Assembly (NCBI RefSeq): GCF_000383595.1
Contig: NZ_KB911581.1
Coordinates: 4,060,396 to 4,124,395, forward strand
Reading direction: 5' to 3'
Source of the DNA: Streptomyces bottropensis ATCC 25435
GTDB taxonomy: Bacteria > Actinomycetota > Actinomycetes > Streptomycetales > Streptomycetaceae
DNA length: 64,000 nt
The notes beneath the pieces are model-generated. The model made no database searches and was not told the DNA's origin. It saw only the letters and a program-made list of their open reading frames with translations. Below are positions 33,044 to 41,921 of the stretch, piece after piece. Within the stretch, counting starts at the first letter, position 1. The number at the start of each line of letters is the position of its first letter. Position numbers and translations under genes: made by a program.

Positions 33044-36000
33044 CTATACGGCGGTGAACCGCCACTGTTGGTTGGTGCCGCTGTGGCAGCTCCATTGCAG
33101 GAGTCGTGCGCCGTCGGCCGTCGAGCCGCCGTTGACGTCGACGCACAGTCCACTGGGAAGGCTCTTCACCGTGTACACGCCCGCCGTGGTGGTCGGTGTG
33201 ACGAGGAACTTCTGCGGGTTGCCGTTGTCGCAGGTGGACTGCTGCAGGAACGCGCCCTGGGCGGTGGACCCGCCCGTGACGGCGAGGCACTTGCCGCTGT
33301 GCACCGCCTTCAGGTGGACGGCGCCGCCACCGGCGTCGACGGCCTGCCACTTCTGGTTGTCGGCGCCGGTGGCCGGCCACTGGACGACCTGGGCGCCGTC
33401 AGCGGTCGAGGCGCCGTTGACGTCCATGAATTTGCCGCTGTGCTGCGCTGCGACCGTCCAGGTCCGACCGGCCACGCCGCCACCGCCGCCGCTGCCCGGT
33501 TCGCCGACCCCGTTGCCGCCGAAGGTGAGCGAGTCGAGGTCGAACCAGTTGTTCGAGGTGCCCTTGAACACCAGATAGAGCGGGTGCGAGCCGGCGAGAT
33601 CGGCGGTGTTCACCGCCGGCGTGGACTGGTAGTTGTTCCAGCCGCCGGTGCTGGGCACCGGTGTCGTGGCCAGGAGTGTGCCGGTCGGGGAGTCGGCGCG
33701 CAGTTCGATCGATCCGCCGCCGCTCGGCGACGACAGGCGGTACTTCACGCTCGTGATGCCCGACAGGCTCATCGGTTTGAACGCGATCCAGTCGCCGTCG
33801 GAGATGTTGCCGACCCGCTTGCCGCTCTCCGCGCCGGCTTGTTCGACGATCTGCACACCCGACTGGTCCGTGGAGAACTCGGCCTGCTTGTGCTTGGGCT
33901 GGAGGATCGCCTGGGCGTAGCCGGTGAGCGGGTTCGCACCGCCGGGGCCGCCGTCGTCGGTGTAGCGGGCGTTGAGGACGTAATACAGGTTGGCGCCCTC
34001 AGGGTGCCCGCCGAGCAACTCCGTGTCGATGGTGCCCGAGCACCCCGGATGGTCCGTGGTCTCATGCTGGTGGTCGTCGTGGCCGAGGGCGGGGTTGACG
34101 AACACCTTGGCGCAGTCGACGGGCGCGCCGCCGGGGTCCGAGACGGACACCTTGTACGGGACGCGGTCGCCGAAGTCCAGCATGCCGCCGTTGGACGGAA
34201 TCGTGAGGGTGACGGTCGGTGCGGTGTTGCCCACGGTGATCGGCACGTTGGCGAAGGCCGTCCTGCCGGTGTTGTCGGTGACCTTGAGCTGGGCGGTGTA
34301 GTTGCCGTTGTCGGTGTAGGTGTGTGACGGGTTGGCCGCCGTGGACGTGGTGCCGTCGCCGAAGGTCCAGTGGTAGCTGAGCGTGCTGCCGGGATCAGGG
34401 TCCGTGGACCCCGCGCTGCTGAACTGCACGTTCAGTGGCGCGCCCCCATTGGTGGGCGTTGCGGTGGCTTTGGCGATCGGCGACCGCCCGCCGTGGTTGT
34501 AGTCGATGCGGTAGAGCCCCGAGTCGTTGTTGCCACCGGAGAAGTTGTTGCCCCATTCGAGCAGGTACAGCGAGCCGTCGGGCCCGAACTCCATGTCCAT
34601 CGGCTTGAGGAACTTGGCGGCGGGCATGAAGGGGTTGGTCCGGGTGACCGCGGTCGCGGAGTCGAAGTGGACCTCCTTGACGGTGTGGCGCGACCACTCG
34701 TAGAAGAAGTGGACCCCGTCGTAGTAGGGCGGGAACTTCGTCTCGGACGGGTTCGCGGCGTCGTAGCGGTAGACCGGTCCGGCCATCGGCCCCGAGCCGC
34801 CGGAGCCGAGTTCGGGGAAGTTCGGTGAGACGCCGTAGCCGTACCACATGTTCGGCGCGACGATCGGCTTGAGGCTGGTCAGGCCGGTGTTGTTCGGCGA
34901 GTTGTTGACCGGCGCGTTGCAGTTGAACTTGGCGCCGACGACGCGGGTGTCCGGGTTGTAGGGCGCGTAGGCCTGGTTGTCGCCGTGGCAGAAAGGCCAG
35001 CCGTAGTTGCCGGGGGCCTTGATGACATTGAGCTCGACGAGCCCTTCGGGGCCGCGGTTGGTCGCGGGCGGGTTCCGGTCCGGGCCGTAGTCGGCGAGGT
35101 AGACCCACCCGTTGTCCGGGTCGATCGAGAAGCGGAACGGGTTGCGGAAGCCCATCGCGTAGATCTCCGGCCGGGTCTGCGCCGTGCCCTGCGGGTAGAG
35201 GTTGCCGGCCGGGACGGTGTAGCCGCCGTCGGCCGACGGCCGGATGCGCAGGAGCTTGCCCCGCAGGTCGTTGGTGTTGCCGGCGGTGCGGGCGGCGTCG
35301 AGGTTGGCCTTGCCCGACCGCCAGTCCAGCGGGGCGTAGCCCTGCCAGTTGGAGTCGAGGTTCGGTGGGACGTCGTCCCCGGTGCCGATGTAGAGGTTCT
35401 TGTCGGGGCCGAACTCGATGTACCCGCCCGTGTGTCCGGGCTCGGCGAAGGTGCGGTCCCGGGTCGCGGGGATGTCGATGATCGTCACCTGGCTCGACAT
35501 GCTCAGGGTGTCGCCGGTGAGCGTGAACCGGGAGACCCGGTTGATGTCGTTCGGGACTCCGGCCGGGGAGTGATACAGGTACACATAGCCGTTGTCGGCG
35601 AAGTCGGGGTCGAGCGCCAGTCCGGTGAGGCCGTCCTCACCGCCGGTGTAGACGTTGAGCGTGCCGGCTGTCACGGTGCGGTTCGTGGTCGGTTTGAAGA
35701 TCTTCAGCTGCCCGGACCGCTGGACGTAGAGCACCCGCCCGTCCGGGGCGACCGCGAGGGCCATCGGGTCCGCGGTGTTGTCGTCGAGGGTGCGCTTCTC
35801 GAAGTTGCTCCACACGGTGCCGCCGCAGTCGCCGGGCTCCTTGCCGGCGGCCCACTTGACACCCCCGAGGACGTGGTTGCGGAAATGGGTCTCGCTGTAC
35901 GCCGCGCTGGTGTGCCCCATGCCGGTGGCCCACACGCGGCCGCCGCCGGTGTTGCGGCACCAGGAGATGGGGTGGTCCGGCCCCATGGCGCGGGAACCCG

Positions 36001-36598
36001 GGTTGTACGTGCGCTCGTCCGCGGTGACCAGGACATGGACGTCGCCGCGGGGATTGCGGTCGAAGTTGTACCACTCCTCGCTGCGGTTCCAACGGTCCGG
36101 CAGACCGGCCGTCGACGGGTGCTTCTTGTCCGCGACGACGGCGGTGCCGGCCAGCACGCCGGGGGAGTGCTCCGGCATGTGTGCGCCGCCGTTGATGGTC
36201 TGGTCCCACCACGGGTACTCGTTCTCGATGCCCATGTCTGTGGCGTTGTGGATCGCGACGATGCCCTTACCGCCGGCGAGGTAGCCCTCCACCGCCTGAC
36301 GTTGGGCCGCCGTGTTCCACACCATTCCCGAGGTCTGGAACATGATGAGCACGTCGAAGGTGGCGAGGTTCGCCGGGGTGAAAACGCTCGAGTCCTCGCT
36401 ATGGACCAACTCGAAGTCGTTGGCCGCCGCCTGCTCCCGGAACATCGCGAGGCCGGCAGGGATCGAATCGTGCCGGTAGCCGGCGGTCTCCGTGAAGACC
36501 AGGGCTCGGAAGGCCGGCGCCGCTGACGCCGGTTGGGCTACGACGAGCGACAGGAGCACGCTCGCGATCGCCCCGAAGATAAAGATGATGCGACGCAT
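33044..36598 (-). CDS. Giant secreted ThuA-sugar dehydrogenase-PKD-CBM-lectin protein
   Basis: A 1184-residue secreted protein combining the modules of the two genes at 26-31 kb. Signal peptide 1-27. ThuA domain about 30-245 (FRALVFTETAGYRHDSI, KGIVAIHNATD, MGPDHPISWC). PQQ-type glucose/sorbosone dehydrogenase propeller about 255-690 (PEIYAMGFRNPFRFSID). PKD domain about 705-795 (YHWTFGDGTTS). A VDCAKVFVNPALGHDDHQHE strand-rich region, then CBM6-like about 900-1030 (DWIAFKPMSL), and a ricin-type beta-trefoil about 1040-1184 (HSGKFMDVNG, HSGKCLAVTG). The ThuA-dehydrogenase fusion supports joint action on one oxidised sugar. ATG 36598 has TAGGAG upstream and gives a clean signal peptide. Its lectin type differs from the neighbours, resembling that of the GH95 enzyme at 55.6 kb. 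Confidence 0.88.
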   Translation of the reverse strand: MRRIIFIFGAIASVLLSLVVAQPASAAPAFRALVFTETAGYRHDSIPAGLAMFREQAAANDFELVHSEDSSVFTPANLATFDVLIMFQTSGMVWNTAAQRQAVEGYLAGGKGIVAIHNATDMGIENEYPWWDQTINGGAHMPEHSPGVLAGTAVVADKKHPSTAGLPDRWNRSEEWYNFDRNPRGDVHVLVTADERTYNPGSRAMGPDHPISWCRNTGGGRVWATGMGHTSAAYSETHFRNHVLGGVKWAAGKEPGDCGGTVWSNFEKRTLDDNTADPMALAVAPDGRVLYVQRSGQLKIFKPTTNRTVTAGTLNVYTGGEDGLTGLALDPDFADNGYVYLYHSPAGVPNDINRVSRFTLTGDTLSMSSQVTIIDIPATRDRTFAEPGHTGGYIEFGPDKNLYIGTGDDVPPNLDSNWQGYAPLDWRSGKANLDAARTAGNTNDLRGKLLRIRPSADGGYTVPAGNLYPQGTAQTRPEIYAMGFRNPFRFSIDPDNGWVYLADYGPDRNPPATNRGPEGLVELNVIKAPGNYGWPFCHGDNQAYAPYNPDTRVVGAKFNCNAPVNNSPNNTGLTSLKPIVAPNMWYGYGVSPNFPELGSGGSGPMAGPVYRYDAANPSETKFPPYYDGVHFFYEWSRHTVKEVHFDSATAVTRTNPFMPAAKFLKPMDMEFGPDGSLYLLEWGNNFSGGNNDSGLYRIDYNHGGRSPIAKATATPTNGGAPLNVQFSSAGSTDPDPGSTLSYHWTFGDGTTSTAANPSHTYTDNGNYTAQLKVTDNTGRTAFANVPITVGNTAPTVTLTIPSNGGMLDFGDRVPYKVSVSDPGGAPVDCAKVFVNPALGHDDHQHETTDHPGCSGTIDTELLGGHPEGANLYYVLNARYTDDGGPGGANPLTGYAQAILQPKHKQAEFSTDQSGVQIVEQAGAESGKRVGNISDGDWIAFKPMSLSGITSVKYRLSSPSGGGSIELRADSPTGTLLATTPVPSTGGWNNYQSTPAVNTADLAGSHPLYLVFKGTSNNWFDLDSLTFGGNGVGEPGSGGGGGVAGRTWTVAAQHSGKFMDVNGASTADGAQVVQWPATGADNQKWQAVDAGGGAVHLKAVHSGKCLAVTGGSTAQGAFLQQSTCDNGNPQKFLVTPTTTAGVYTVKSLPSGLCVDVNGGSTADGARLLQWSCHSGTNQQWRFTAV

Positions 36599-36826
36599 GC
36601 CGTCTCCTATTTCGGCGGAGCAACGATGGCATGACCACGGGCACGCTTCGGCCGCACCTCCGATGCGCCGGAGTGCCTGAGCGCGTCGTAGGCACGCGTG
36701 TGCCGTCAGCTCGTCATCCCGTCCGCCGTGACGGGCAGTCAAGTCCTACGGAAGAGAGGGGTGTTGCATCAGATGCGACCGTCTCCCGTGGTCTGCCGGC
36801 CAGCATGCAGCGGCATATCGCAACAG

Positions 36827-37029
36827 TCAATATGGATCGGGTGCGGGACGATTCCATAACACATTTTGCGCATCAATCGTGGTGCTTGGCGCGCGACTGT
36901 CGTCGGGCCGATTCCATAACAGTTTTCGCGCATCAGTCGTCGTGATTCGGCGCGCGACTGTGGACCAGCCGCTTCGATAACAGATTTCGGCGTATCAATC
37001 GTTGCCGACCGATCACCGATCCATATTGA
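36827..37029. repeat. 14-bp inverted repeat flanking the tandem array
   Basis: TCAATATGGATCGG at 36827-36840 and its exact reverse complement CCGATCCATATTGA at 37016-37029 bracket about 175 bases. All of the first two 60-bp units lie between the arms; the right arm is the end of the third. Confidence 0.85.
36850..37029. repeat. Three ~60-bp direct repeats upstream of importer
   Basis: Units begin at 36850, 36910 and 36971. Units one and two share GATTCCATAACA at their starts, CGCATCA-TCGT in the middle and GGCGCGCGACTG near the end; unit three is more diverged (GCTTCGATAACA, CGTATCAATCGT). The period is 60-61 bp, not helical phasing of 10.5 exactly but close to six turns. Confidence 0.8.
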
Positions 37030-37258
37030 GCAGTTCGAACCGCGAACGTCCTCCTGTGATGTCCGATGGTATTGCCAGGCGCTCATCGAGGCATTTACCC
37101 TCGGGGCCGCGATGTCGCCATCGCGTCCGGCGAAAGTTCGCGGCTATTCGACGACAGCTCGCGGGCGGGAACTGCCCTTCCGTGCCGGCCGTACCCGAAC
37201 GATTCAGCTATCGGTGACTCATTCCTGCTGACGACGCGAATGTTGAGGGTCCACCACG

Positions 37259-38770
37259 ATGTCTGCCCCGCTGCAGTCGCCGCTGCTCGCTCTGCGAGGC
37301 ATCGGCAAGTCGTTCCTCGGCGTGCGGGTGCTCGACGGCGTCGACCTCCAGGTCCGGCCGGGCGAGGTGCACGCGGTCGTCGGCGAGAACGGCGCCGGCA
37401 AGTCCACGCTCATGAAGGTGGTGTCCGGCGTCCACCAGCCCGACGAGGGAACGGTCGAGTTCGCCGGCGCACCGCGGACGTTCCGCAGCCCGCGCGAGGC
37501 CCGACAGGCGGGTATCGGCATCGTCTACCAGGAGCTGACCCTGCTGCCCGAGCGCACCGTCGCGGAGAACGTCTTTCTGGGCCGCGAGCCCCTGCGCCGC
37601 GGGCTCGTCGACCGCAGGGCGATGCTCAGCCGCACCGCGGGGCTCCTCGCCTCCATCGGGGAGGGCTCGTTACCACCCGACGCACGTGTGGGACGACTCG
37701 GCGTGGCGCGACAACAGGTGGTCGAGATCGTCAAGGCGCTCGCCCTCGACGCGCGGCTGCTCATCATGGACGAGCCCACCGCGGCTCTCTCCGACCACGA
37801 GGTCGACCAGCTCTACTCGCTCGTACGGCGGCTGCAGGAGCACGGGATGGGCGTGCTGTACGTCTCGCACCGCCTCAAGGAGGTCTTCGACCTCTCCGGC
37901 CGGATCACCGTGCTCAAGGACGGCCGGGCGGTGGCCACCCTGGACACCGCGGACACCAGCGCCGATCAGCTCGTGCGCCACATGGTCGGCCGCGAGCTGT
38001 CGAACTACTACCCCGACCCGGCCAGGCCGCAGGAGTTGGGCCCGGTGCGGCTGACCGTCCGCGACGGAGGCAACCGGAAGCTGCGCGGCATCGACCTACG
38101 GTTGCGCGCCGGCGAGGTGCTCGGCGTCGGCGGCCTGCAGGGCTCCGGCCGGTCGGCGTTGGCCCGCGCACTGTTCGGCGCCGCACCGTTCGGCACCGGC
38201 CAGGTGACCGTCGACGGAGCGCCGGTCCGGCTGCGCTCGCCCCGCGCCGCGATGCGGGCCGGTATCGCCTACGTCTCCGAGGACCGCAAGGGCGAGGGGA
38301 TCGTCGCCGAGCAGTCGGTGCTCGACAACGCGCTGTTGGCCGGCCGTGCCGTCCGCCCGGGCCGGGTCGGCCGCGGCGCCCGGACCGCGCGGGTCCGGGA
38401 ACTGCTCGCGGCCGTAGAGCTGCGCGCCGCAGGGGAGGACCAGGAGATCCGTTTCCTGTCCGGGGGCAACCAGCAGAAGGTCGTGCTGGCCAGGTGGCTC
38501 GCGCTCGCCCCGAGGATCCTGCTCTTCGACGAGCCGACCCGGGGCATCGACGTGGGCGCCAAGTCGGCGATCCACGATCTCGTCCGCCGGCTGGCCCGCG
38601 ACGGCGCCGCCGTGCTGATGGTCTCGTCCGAGCTGCCCGAGCTGCTCGGCATGAGCGACCGGATCATCGTCATGCGTGACGGCCGGATCGCCGGCGAGCT
38701 ACCCGCCGGCGCCACGGAGGAGGATGTCGTCGCCCTGGCGGTCGGCACCGATCGGGAGGCGGCCGGATGA
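37259..38770 (+). CDS. Sugar ABC transporter ATP-binding protein (RbsA/XylG type)
   Basis: A 503-residue tandem ATPase of the CUT2 (ribose-type) sugar importers. First domain: Walker A GENGAGKST (about residues 42-50), signature region LGVARQQVVEI, Walker B LLIMDEPTAALS. Second domain: degenerate Walker A GLQGSGRSAL, signature LSGGNQQKV, Walker B LLFDEPTRGID. A degenerate second nucleotide site is normal for this group. It energises the two permeases encoded next, with which it overlaps by four bases. The ribosome site before ATG 37259 is weak. Confidence 0.92.
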   Translation: MSAPLQSPLLALRGIGKSFLGVRVLDGVDLQVRPGEVHAVVGENGAGKSTLMKVVSGVHQPDEGTVEFAGAPRTFRSPREARQAGIGIVYQELTLLPERTVAENVFLGREPLRRGLVDRRAMLSRTAGLLASIGEGSLPPDARVGRLGVARQQVVEIVKALALDARLLIMDEPTAALSDHEVDQLYSLVRRLQEHGMGVLYVSHRLKEVFDLSGRITVLKDGRAVATLDTADTSADQLVRHMVGRELSNYYPDPARPQELGPVRLTVRDGGNRKLRGIDLRLRAGEVLGVGGLQGSGRSALARALFGAAPFGTGQVTVDGAPVRLRSPRAAMRAGIAYVSEDRKGEGIVAEQSVLDNALLAGRAVRPGRVGRGARTARVRELLAAVELRAAGEDQEIRFLSGGNQQKVVLARWLALAPRILLFDEPTRGIDVGAKSAIHDLVRRLARDGAAVLMVSSELPELLGMSDRIIVMRDGRIAGELPAGATEEDVVALAVGTDREAAG

Positions 38771-39738
38771 GCGGCGCGCTGTCCCTGTCGGCCCGGCGGA
38801 CCCCGCCCGGCGTGTTCGTCGCCCTGGTCCTCACCCTGGCGATCGGTTGGCTCGTCGTCACGGTCGACGGCGGTCGGCTGTTCAGCCTGCCGACGACGGT
38901 GAGCCTGCTGCACGTCGCCGCCGGTCTGGGCCTCGTCGCGGTCGGCCAGACACTGGTCGTCGTCGGGGGCTCGCTGGACCTGTCCGTGGCGTACGTGGTC
39001 AGCCTGAGCACCCTCGTCGCCGCCGAGACCATGGCGGGTGACGACGGTGCGCTGCTGCCGGCGATCGGCCTGACGCTCGCCGTCAGCAGCGCGATCGGCC
39101 TCGTCAACGGACTGCTCGTCACCACGGCGCGGATCAACCCCTTCATCGCGACCGTCGGCGTCGGACTGCTGCTGAAGGGATACCTCGACAACGGATACGA
39201 CGGCCCGGCCGGCAAGACCGCACCCGCCCTGGTGCAGGGCCTGGGGTACCAGCGCATCGGCCCGGTGCCGCTGTCGTTCCTGCTGCTGCTCACCGTCGCC
39301 GCCGCGGCCTGGTTCGTGCTGGCGCGCACCCGCTTCGGCCACCACCTGATCGCCGTGGGCGGCGACCCGGAGGTCGCCCGGCTCTCCGGCGTGCGGGGCA
39401 GCCGGGTCCTCGTCACCGCCCATGTGCTGTGCGGCCTCTGCGCCGGCCTCGCCGGGGTCTACCTCGCCAGTCGGCTCGGCGCCGGCGCACCGAGGGTGGG
39501 CACCGAGGGACTGTACGACCTGGAGTCGATCGCCGCGGTGGTGCTCGGCGGCACCGCCCTGGCCGGCGGGCGAGGCGGCGTCGTCGGCACGGTCGGCGGC
39601 GTGCTGCTGCTCGCGAGCATCGACGCCGTCTTCAACCAGCTCGAGGTCGACGTGTTCTTCAAGCAGGTGATCCGTGGCGTGATCATCATCGCGGCGGTCG
39701 CCGTCCACGCCCGCCGGGCGATGCGAAAGGCGTCCTAG
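38767..39738 (+). CDS. Sugar ABC transporter permease 1 (RbsC type)
   Basis: A 323-residue inner-membrane permease of the CUT2 family with about ten hydrophobic segments. Family motifs VVGGSLDLSVAYVVSL and INPFIATVGVGLLL are present, plus the cytoplasmic loop GGDPEVARLSGVRGSRV that contacts the ATPase. Translation is coupled to the ATPase gene (ATGA). Two different permease genes in a row suggest a heterodimeric channel, as in autoinducer-2 and some pentose importers. Confidence 0.9.
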   Translation: MSGALSLSARRTPPGVFVALVLTLAIGWLVVTVDGGRLFSLPTTVSLLHVAAGLGLVAVGQTLVVVGGSLDLSVAYVVSLSTLVAAETMAGDDGALLPAIGLTLAVSSAIGLVNGLLVTTARINPFIATVGVGLLLKGYLDNGYDGPAGKTAPALVQGLGYQRIGPVPLSFLLLLTVAAAAWFVLARTRFGHHLIAVGGDPEVARLSGVRGSRVLVTAHVLCGLCAGLAGVYLASRLGAGAPRVGTEGLYDLESIAAVVLGGTALAGGRGGVVGTVGGVLLLASIDAVFNQLEVDVFFKQVIRGVIIIAAVAVHARRAMRKAS

Positions 39739-39739
39739 C

Positions 39740-40711
39740 ATGCGGATCGCGCGCCCACTGCGGCTCCTTGGGTTCCGCTCCGGCAGTCTCGCACCGATCA
39801 TCGTGATCCTGGCGGTGCTGCTGGTTCTGCTGACCGCCCGCCAACCGGACTTCCTCTCGCCGCCGTCGCTGATGTCGTTCCTCGGCCGCTCCGCGCCGAT
39901 CGTCCTGCTCGCCGCCGGTCAGTACTTCGTGATCGTCTCCGGCGAGTTGGACCTGTCCGTCGGCTCTCTGGTCACCGCGCAGGTGGTCATCGCCGCCCGG
40001 CTGATCGACGGCGATCCGTCGGCCGGGTGGCCTGTCGTCGTGCTCCTGCTCGCGTTCGGCATCGCCGTCGGCCTCGTCAACGGCCTCGTCACCACGCGGC
40101 TGCGGGTGCCGTCGTTCATCACGACCCTCGGGATGTTCCTGATCCTCGTCGGTGCCGTGTACCTGTGGTCCGACGGTGCCCCGAAGGGCGGCCTCTCCGA
40201 GGAGTTCCGCCGACTCGGCCGGTCGGGCTTCGAGGACGTGCCCGCGCTGGGACGGATACCGTACGCCCTGGTCATCCTGTTGGCGGCGGCCGCTCTGGCG
40301 CTGGTGCTGACGCGTTCGGACTTCGGCCGCACCCTGGTCGCCGTCGGCGGCAACTCGCGGACCGCCGAGCTGAGCGGCGTGCGCGTGTGGCGCGCCAAGA
40401 CCATGGCGTTCGTCCTCAGCGGACTCGCCGCCACGCTCGCGGCGGTCCTCATCGGCGGGTACGGCGGAGTGTCGTTCCAGGCCGGTGCCGGCCTCGAGTT
40501 CGGCGCGATCACCGCGGCGGTCCTCGGCGGTGTCGCTCTGGGCGGGGGCCGCGGTTCGGTCGTCGGCGCGATGCTGGGCGCGCTGACCCTCGAGACGCTC
40601 TTCACACTCATGAACTTCTACGGCGTCTCCGGCGCCCTCGAACCGACCGTCCAGGGCGCGATCATCCTGTTCGCCGTGGCGGCGGCGTCCATCCGTTTCC
40701 CGTCCAGATAA
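39740..40711 (+). CDS. Sugar ABC transporter permease 2 (RbsC type)
   Basis: A 323-residue CUT2 permease, the second half of the probable heterodimer. Motifs YFVIVSGELDLSVGSLV, RVPSFITTLGMFLI and the ATPase-contact loop VGGNSRTAELSGVRVWRAK are clear. It starts one base after the stop of permease 1 and has the same length. The substrate cannot be deduced from sequence; the neighbouring isomerase and secreted enzymes point to a pentose, a deoxyhexose or an oxidised sugar. Confidence 0.9.
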   Translation: MRIARPLRLLGFRSGSLAPIIVILAVLLVLLTARQPDFLSPPSLMSFLGRSAPIVLLAAGQYFVIVSGELDLSVGSLVTAQVVIAARLIDGDPSAGWPVVVLLLAFGIAVGLVNGLVTTRLRVPSFITTLGMFLILVGAVYLWSDGAPKGGLSEEFRRLGRSGFEDVPALGRIPYALVILLAAAALALVLTRSDFGRTLVAVGGNSRTAELSGVRVWRAKTMAFVLSGLAATLAAVLIGGYGGVSFQAGAGLEFGAITAAVLGGVALGGGRGSVVGAMLGALTLETLFTLMNFYGVSGALEPTVQGAIILFAVAAASIRFPSR

Positions 40712-40732
40712 AGTCCAGATAAAGGGGACTCT

Positions 40733-41917
40733 GTGAGGCATTCCACGACGGTGCTGGCCGTGAGCACCTTACTGGTGCTGGCCGGCTGCGCCACCGACGA
40801 GCCCACCACCGACGCATCGAGTTCGCCCTCCGCGCGCACCGGGTCGGGCACCGGGAATCAGTCGAAGTTCTTCGTGCGGGCCGACTACGACAAGCAGCTC
40901 GCGCTCCTGGACACCGCGCCCACCGGGCCGGCCGGCAAACCCTGGGAGCAGGCGCTCAACCCGGCGATGGTGGAGACCGCGAAGTTCACGAAACCCGGAC
41001 CGTACAAGATCTGCTTCTCCAACGCGGGGCTGAACAACCCCTGGCGCCAGGTCGGTTTCAAGACCATGCAGGCCGAGGTCGACTCGCACCGCGGCCGGAT
41101 CTCCGAGTTCGTCCACGTCGATGCCGAAGGCAAGGACCAGAAGCAGATCGCCGACATCAACGACCTGCTCGGCAAGGGCTGCCACGCGCTCATCGTCTCG
41201 CCGAACACCACCGCGACGCTCACCCCGGCCGTGGAGGCCGCCTGCAGGAAGGGCCTGCCGGTCATCGTCTTCGACCGCGGCGTCGACACGAACTGCCCGG
41301 TGACGTTCATCAACCCGATCGGCGGCTACGGATTCGGCCATGTCGCGGCGGAGTTCGTCACCCGGAAGATGAAGCGGGGCGGCAAGGTGCTCGCGCTGCG
41401 CATCCTGCCCGGCGTCGACGTGCTGGAGACCCGTTGGTCCGCGGCGAAGGTCGCCTTCGACAAGGCGGGCGTCGACGTCGTCGGCGTCGAGTTCACCGAC
41501 GGCGACCCGGCCAGGACCAAGAAGATCGTCAACGACTACATCCAGCGGTACGGCACGATCGACGGCGTCTGGATGGACGCCGGGGCGGTCGCGGGCGCGG
41601 CGGTCGAGGCGTTCGAGGACGCGGGCAAGCCCGTGCCGCCGATCAACGGCGAGGACCAGCTCGACTTCCTGAAGCTGTGGAAGGACAAGAAGCTCACGGC
41701 GATCGCCCCGACCTACCCGACCTACCAGTGGCGCACCCCGGTCATCGCCGCGCTGAAGATCCTCGACGGCGAGCAGGTGCCGAACCCGTGGAAGCTGCCA
41801 CAGCCGACCATCACCCAGGACAACCTGGACGAGTACGTCGACCCCGCCATGCCGCCGCTGCACTACGCGATGTGCGGCTGCACCGACCTGCCGGGCTACC
41901 CGAAGCGCTGGAAGTAG
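40733..41917 (+). CDS. Sugar ABC transporter substrate-binding lipoprotein
   Basis: A 394-residue lipoprotein (start GTG 40733 with AAAGGGG upstream). Signal peptide with lipobox LAGC (lipid-modified Cys at about residue 19), a Ser/Thr/Pro linker, then a type I periplasmic-binding fold (Peripla_BP_4): ICFSNAGLNNPWRQVGFKTM, DINDLLGKGCHALIVSPN, GLPVIVFDRGV. It would capture the sugar at the outer face of the membrane. The C-terminal MCGCTDLPGY segment has two extra Cys. Last structural importer gene; the isomerase gene starts four bases later. Confidence 0.9.
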   Translation: MRHSTTVLAVSTLLVLAGCATDEPTTDASSSPSARTGSGTGNQSKFFVRADYDKQLALLDTAPTGPAGKPWEQALNPAMVETAKFTKPGPYKICFSNAGLNNPWRQVGFKTMQAEVDSHRGRISEFVHVDAEGKDQKQIADINDLLGKGCHALIVSPNTTATLTPAVEAACRKGLPVIVFDRGVDTNCPVTFINPIGGYGFGHVAAEFVTRKMKRGGKVLALRILPGVDVLETRWSAAKVAFDKAGVDVVGVEFTDGDPARTKKIVNDYIQRYGTIDGVWMDAGAVAGAAVEAFEDAGKPVPPINGEDQLDFLKLWKDKKLTAIAPTYPTYQWRTPVIAALKILDGEQVPNPWKLPQPTITQDNLDEYVDPAMPPLHYAMCGCTDLPGYPKRWK

Positions 41918-41921
41918 TCCG

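Larger units (their letters stand above)
36599..37258. promoter_or_regulatory. Divergent control region with tandem and inverted repeats
   Basis: 660 bases between the giant secreted enzyme (leftward) and the sugar importer operon (rightward). Base composition from 36820 to 37030 is much richer in A/T than the genes. It holds three ~60-bp direct repeats and a flanking pair of 14-bp inverted repeats (separate entries). It probably contains both promoters and the operator array. Confidence 0.6.

Noticed and set aside
36850..37029. The 60-bp repeats as a CRISPR array
   Set aside because: Only three units, diverged along their whole length, no constant-repeat/variable-spacer pattern and no cas genes.
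36769..37086. Minus-strand frame containing two RLMR-x2-CYGI peptide repeats as a peptide gene
   Set aside because: No ribosome site, third unit not preserved at peptide level; DNA-level repeats explain the pattern better.
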